In this document: positions 63,184-64,000 of the stretch, piece after piece
Position numbering within the stretch: position 1 is the stretch's first letter
How the letters are laid out: each line of letters opens with the position of its first letter
Assembly: GCA_001642415.1 (NCBI GenBank)
Contig: LTDK01000041.1
Location: 29,481 to 93,480, forward strand
Length of the DNA stretch: 64,000 nucleotides
DNA from: Nematocida ironsii
Taxonomy: Eukaryota > Microsporidia
Direction of reading: 5' to 3'
Position numbers and translations under genes: made by a program
Notes under the pieces: model-generated
Database searches by the model: none
Told to the model about the DNA's origin: nothing
The model's input: only the letters and a program-made list of their open reading frames with translations

Positions 63184-64000
63184 TTATTCATCTGGATTAT
63201 CATCTGAATCACTATCTGAATCATCATCCGAATTACTATCTAAATCACTATCTGAATCATCATCTGAATCACTATCTGAACTATCATCCGATTCTGATTC
63301 GGATTCCACTCTTATAGCTTCAATACCAGGCTTTAATTTCGAATAAACCTTTTCATCCATTATTATATTATCATTAAAGCGGTCAATCCCCCAATTGGCA
63401 TCAATAGCATAAATTACCCTATCTATTGCGCTTGTTTTGAAATTTAACATACTTCCTACAATATTAATAATAATATTTCTACCAATGAAATAATTCGGGC
63501 GTTTTTTATCATATTGAGATAAGTAAAGAGATTGTACTAGCAGCCTTTTATCCGCTGTATACAGAATTCTTCCACATGAAAATAGCCTATTTCGATTTAA
63601 TTCATTACTAATGAATGTGATATGCGTGGGTTTTTTAACATGGTATGGCCTTGCTTCTCCATATAGGATATTATCTAATCTATTTAGTTTGTATATAATG
63701 TAATCCAACATTAGATCACGAGTACTATCAAGAGTTTTCGATTTTTTAAACCGTTGGTCTATGCAAAGTAGGTAGTTAAAACATGAGGTTAACTCAGAAT
63801 GGTCGCCAGTTTCACACATAACCTCATATATATCATCACATTTAGCAGTTAATTCAGTGGCACTAAAGTTCATAGTTAAGTTTACTACATGGTTATAATT
63901 ATTATAAATTTTTAGATGCAATTTCCCAAATATATCAGATTCTTGGTTTTCAAGTGTGTCTATTCTAAGATCTGGGTCTGTTGTTACTTCCAGTTTTTTA
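63184..64000 (-). CDS. Hypothetical protein with acidic Ser-Asp tail (5' end outside window)
   Basis: The frame stays open to the right edge of the window and the upstream residues look coding (VTTDPDLRIDTLENQESD), so the start is probably beyond base 64000; an internal ATG at 63873 (MNFSATELTAK) is the alternative. The visible part is a helical domain of about 170 residues with several Cys and a KKRPNYFIGRNIIIN segment. It ends in about 45 residues made almost only of Ser and Asp (DSDSDDDSDS units). No family is recognised. The tail is encoded by an ATCTGAATC-type trinucleotide-rich repeat that may vary in length. Confidence 0.65.
   Translation of the reverse strand, partial: KKLEVTTDPDLRIDTLENQESDIFGKLHLKIYNNYNHVVNLTMNFSATELTAKCDDIYEVMCETGDHSELTSCFNYLLCIDQRFKKSKTLDSTRDLMLDYIIYKLNRLDNILYGEARPYHVKKPTHITFISNELNRNRLFSCGRILYTADKRLLVQSLYLSQYDKKRPNYFIGRNIIINIVGSMLNFKTSAIDRVIYAIDANWGIDRFNDNIIMDEKVYSKLKPGIEAIRVESESESDDSSDSDSDDDSDSDLDSNSDDDSDSDSDDNPDE

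Overview
The window is AT-rich eukaryotic DNA from a microsporidian. The protein-coding genes appear intronless, and most are shortened relatives of core eukaryotic proteins: MCM2, eL22, poly(A) polymerase, NMD3, RuvB-like 1, SMC4, condensin subunit 1, RFC1, PheRS alpha, GluRS, CDK7/Kin28 and TAF12. Between them lie secreted and membrane proteins with no recognisable homologue. A single 5S rRNA gene and two tRNA genes (Arg-CCT, Asp-GTC) stand alone. The combination fits a nematode-infecting, Nematocida-like microsporidian. That genus call is an inference from gene content and style, not from a database match.

Layout. 1-3.5 kb: MCM2 C-terminus, eL22 overlapping a CDF zinc transporter, tRNA m7G methyltransferase. 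3.7-8.9 kb: five uncharacterised membrane-protein genes. 8.9-14 kb: poly(A) polymerase, a coiled-coil gene divergent from it, a four-helix membrane protein, GPI8 transamidase and a SNARE. 14-22 kb: a large secreted protein with nuclear-localisation-like clusters, the first member of a paralogous family, a small secreted protein and a polytopic membrane protein, all in repeat-rich DNA. 22.2-31.2 kb: NMD3, RVB1, 5S rRNA, tRNA-Arg, GPI18/PIG-V, SMC4. 31.7-38.6 kb: two secreted unknowns flanking a Hal2-type phosphatase and a thioredoxin-fold ER protein. 38.9-47.2 kb: tRNA-Asp, then four more members of the paralogous family plus a truncated repeat-bearing gene. 48.3-61.5 kb: compact housekeeping block (RFC1, SNAP-25-like SNARE, Ubc12-like E2, beta-rich secreted protein, PheRS alpha, condensin subunit 1, GluRS, Kin28, TAF12). 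61.5-63.2 kb: gene desert with decayed coding remnants. The right edge cuts a gene with an acidic Ser-Asp tail.

The genes fall into a few functional groups. Condensin is represented by SMC4 and subunit 1, replication by MCM2 and RFC1, and transcription and mRNA by Kin28, TAF12 and PAP. Ribosome biogenesis and translation are represented by NMD3, RVB1, eL22, 5S rRNA, tRNAs and two synthetases. The ER, GPI and secretory group includes GPI8, GPI18, SNAREs and the thioredoxin-fold protein. The accessory regions are where the unusual biology lies: a lineage-specific family of single-pass membrane proteins with active, frameshifted and decayed copies; an intergenic satellite built on TGTGTAATAAGT; a conserved non-coding element present twice; several GC-richer structured islands that may be ncRNA genes; and a recurring CGGGTTAT promoter-like motif.
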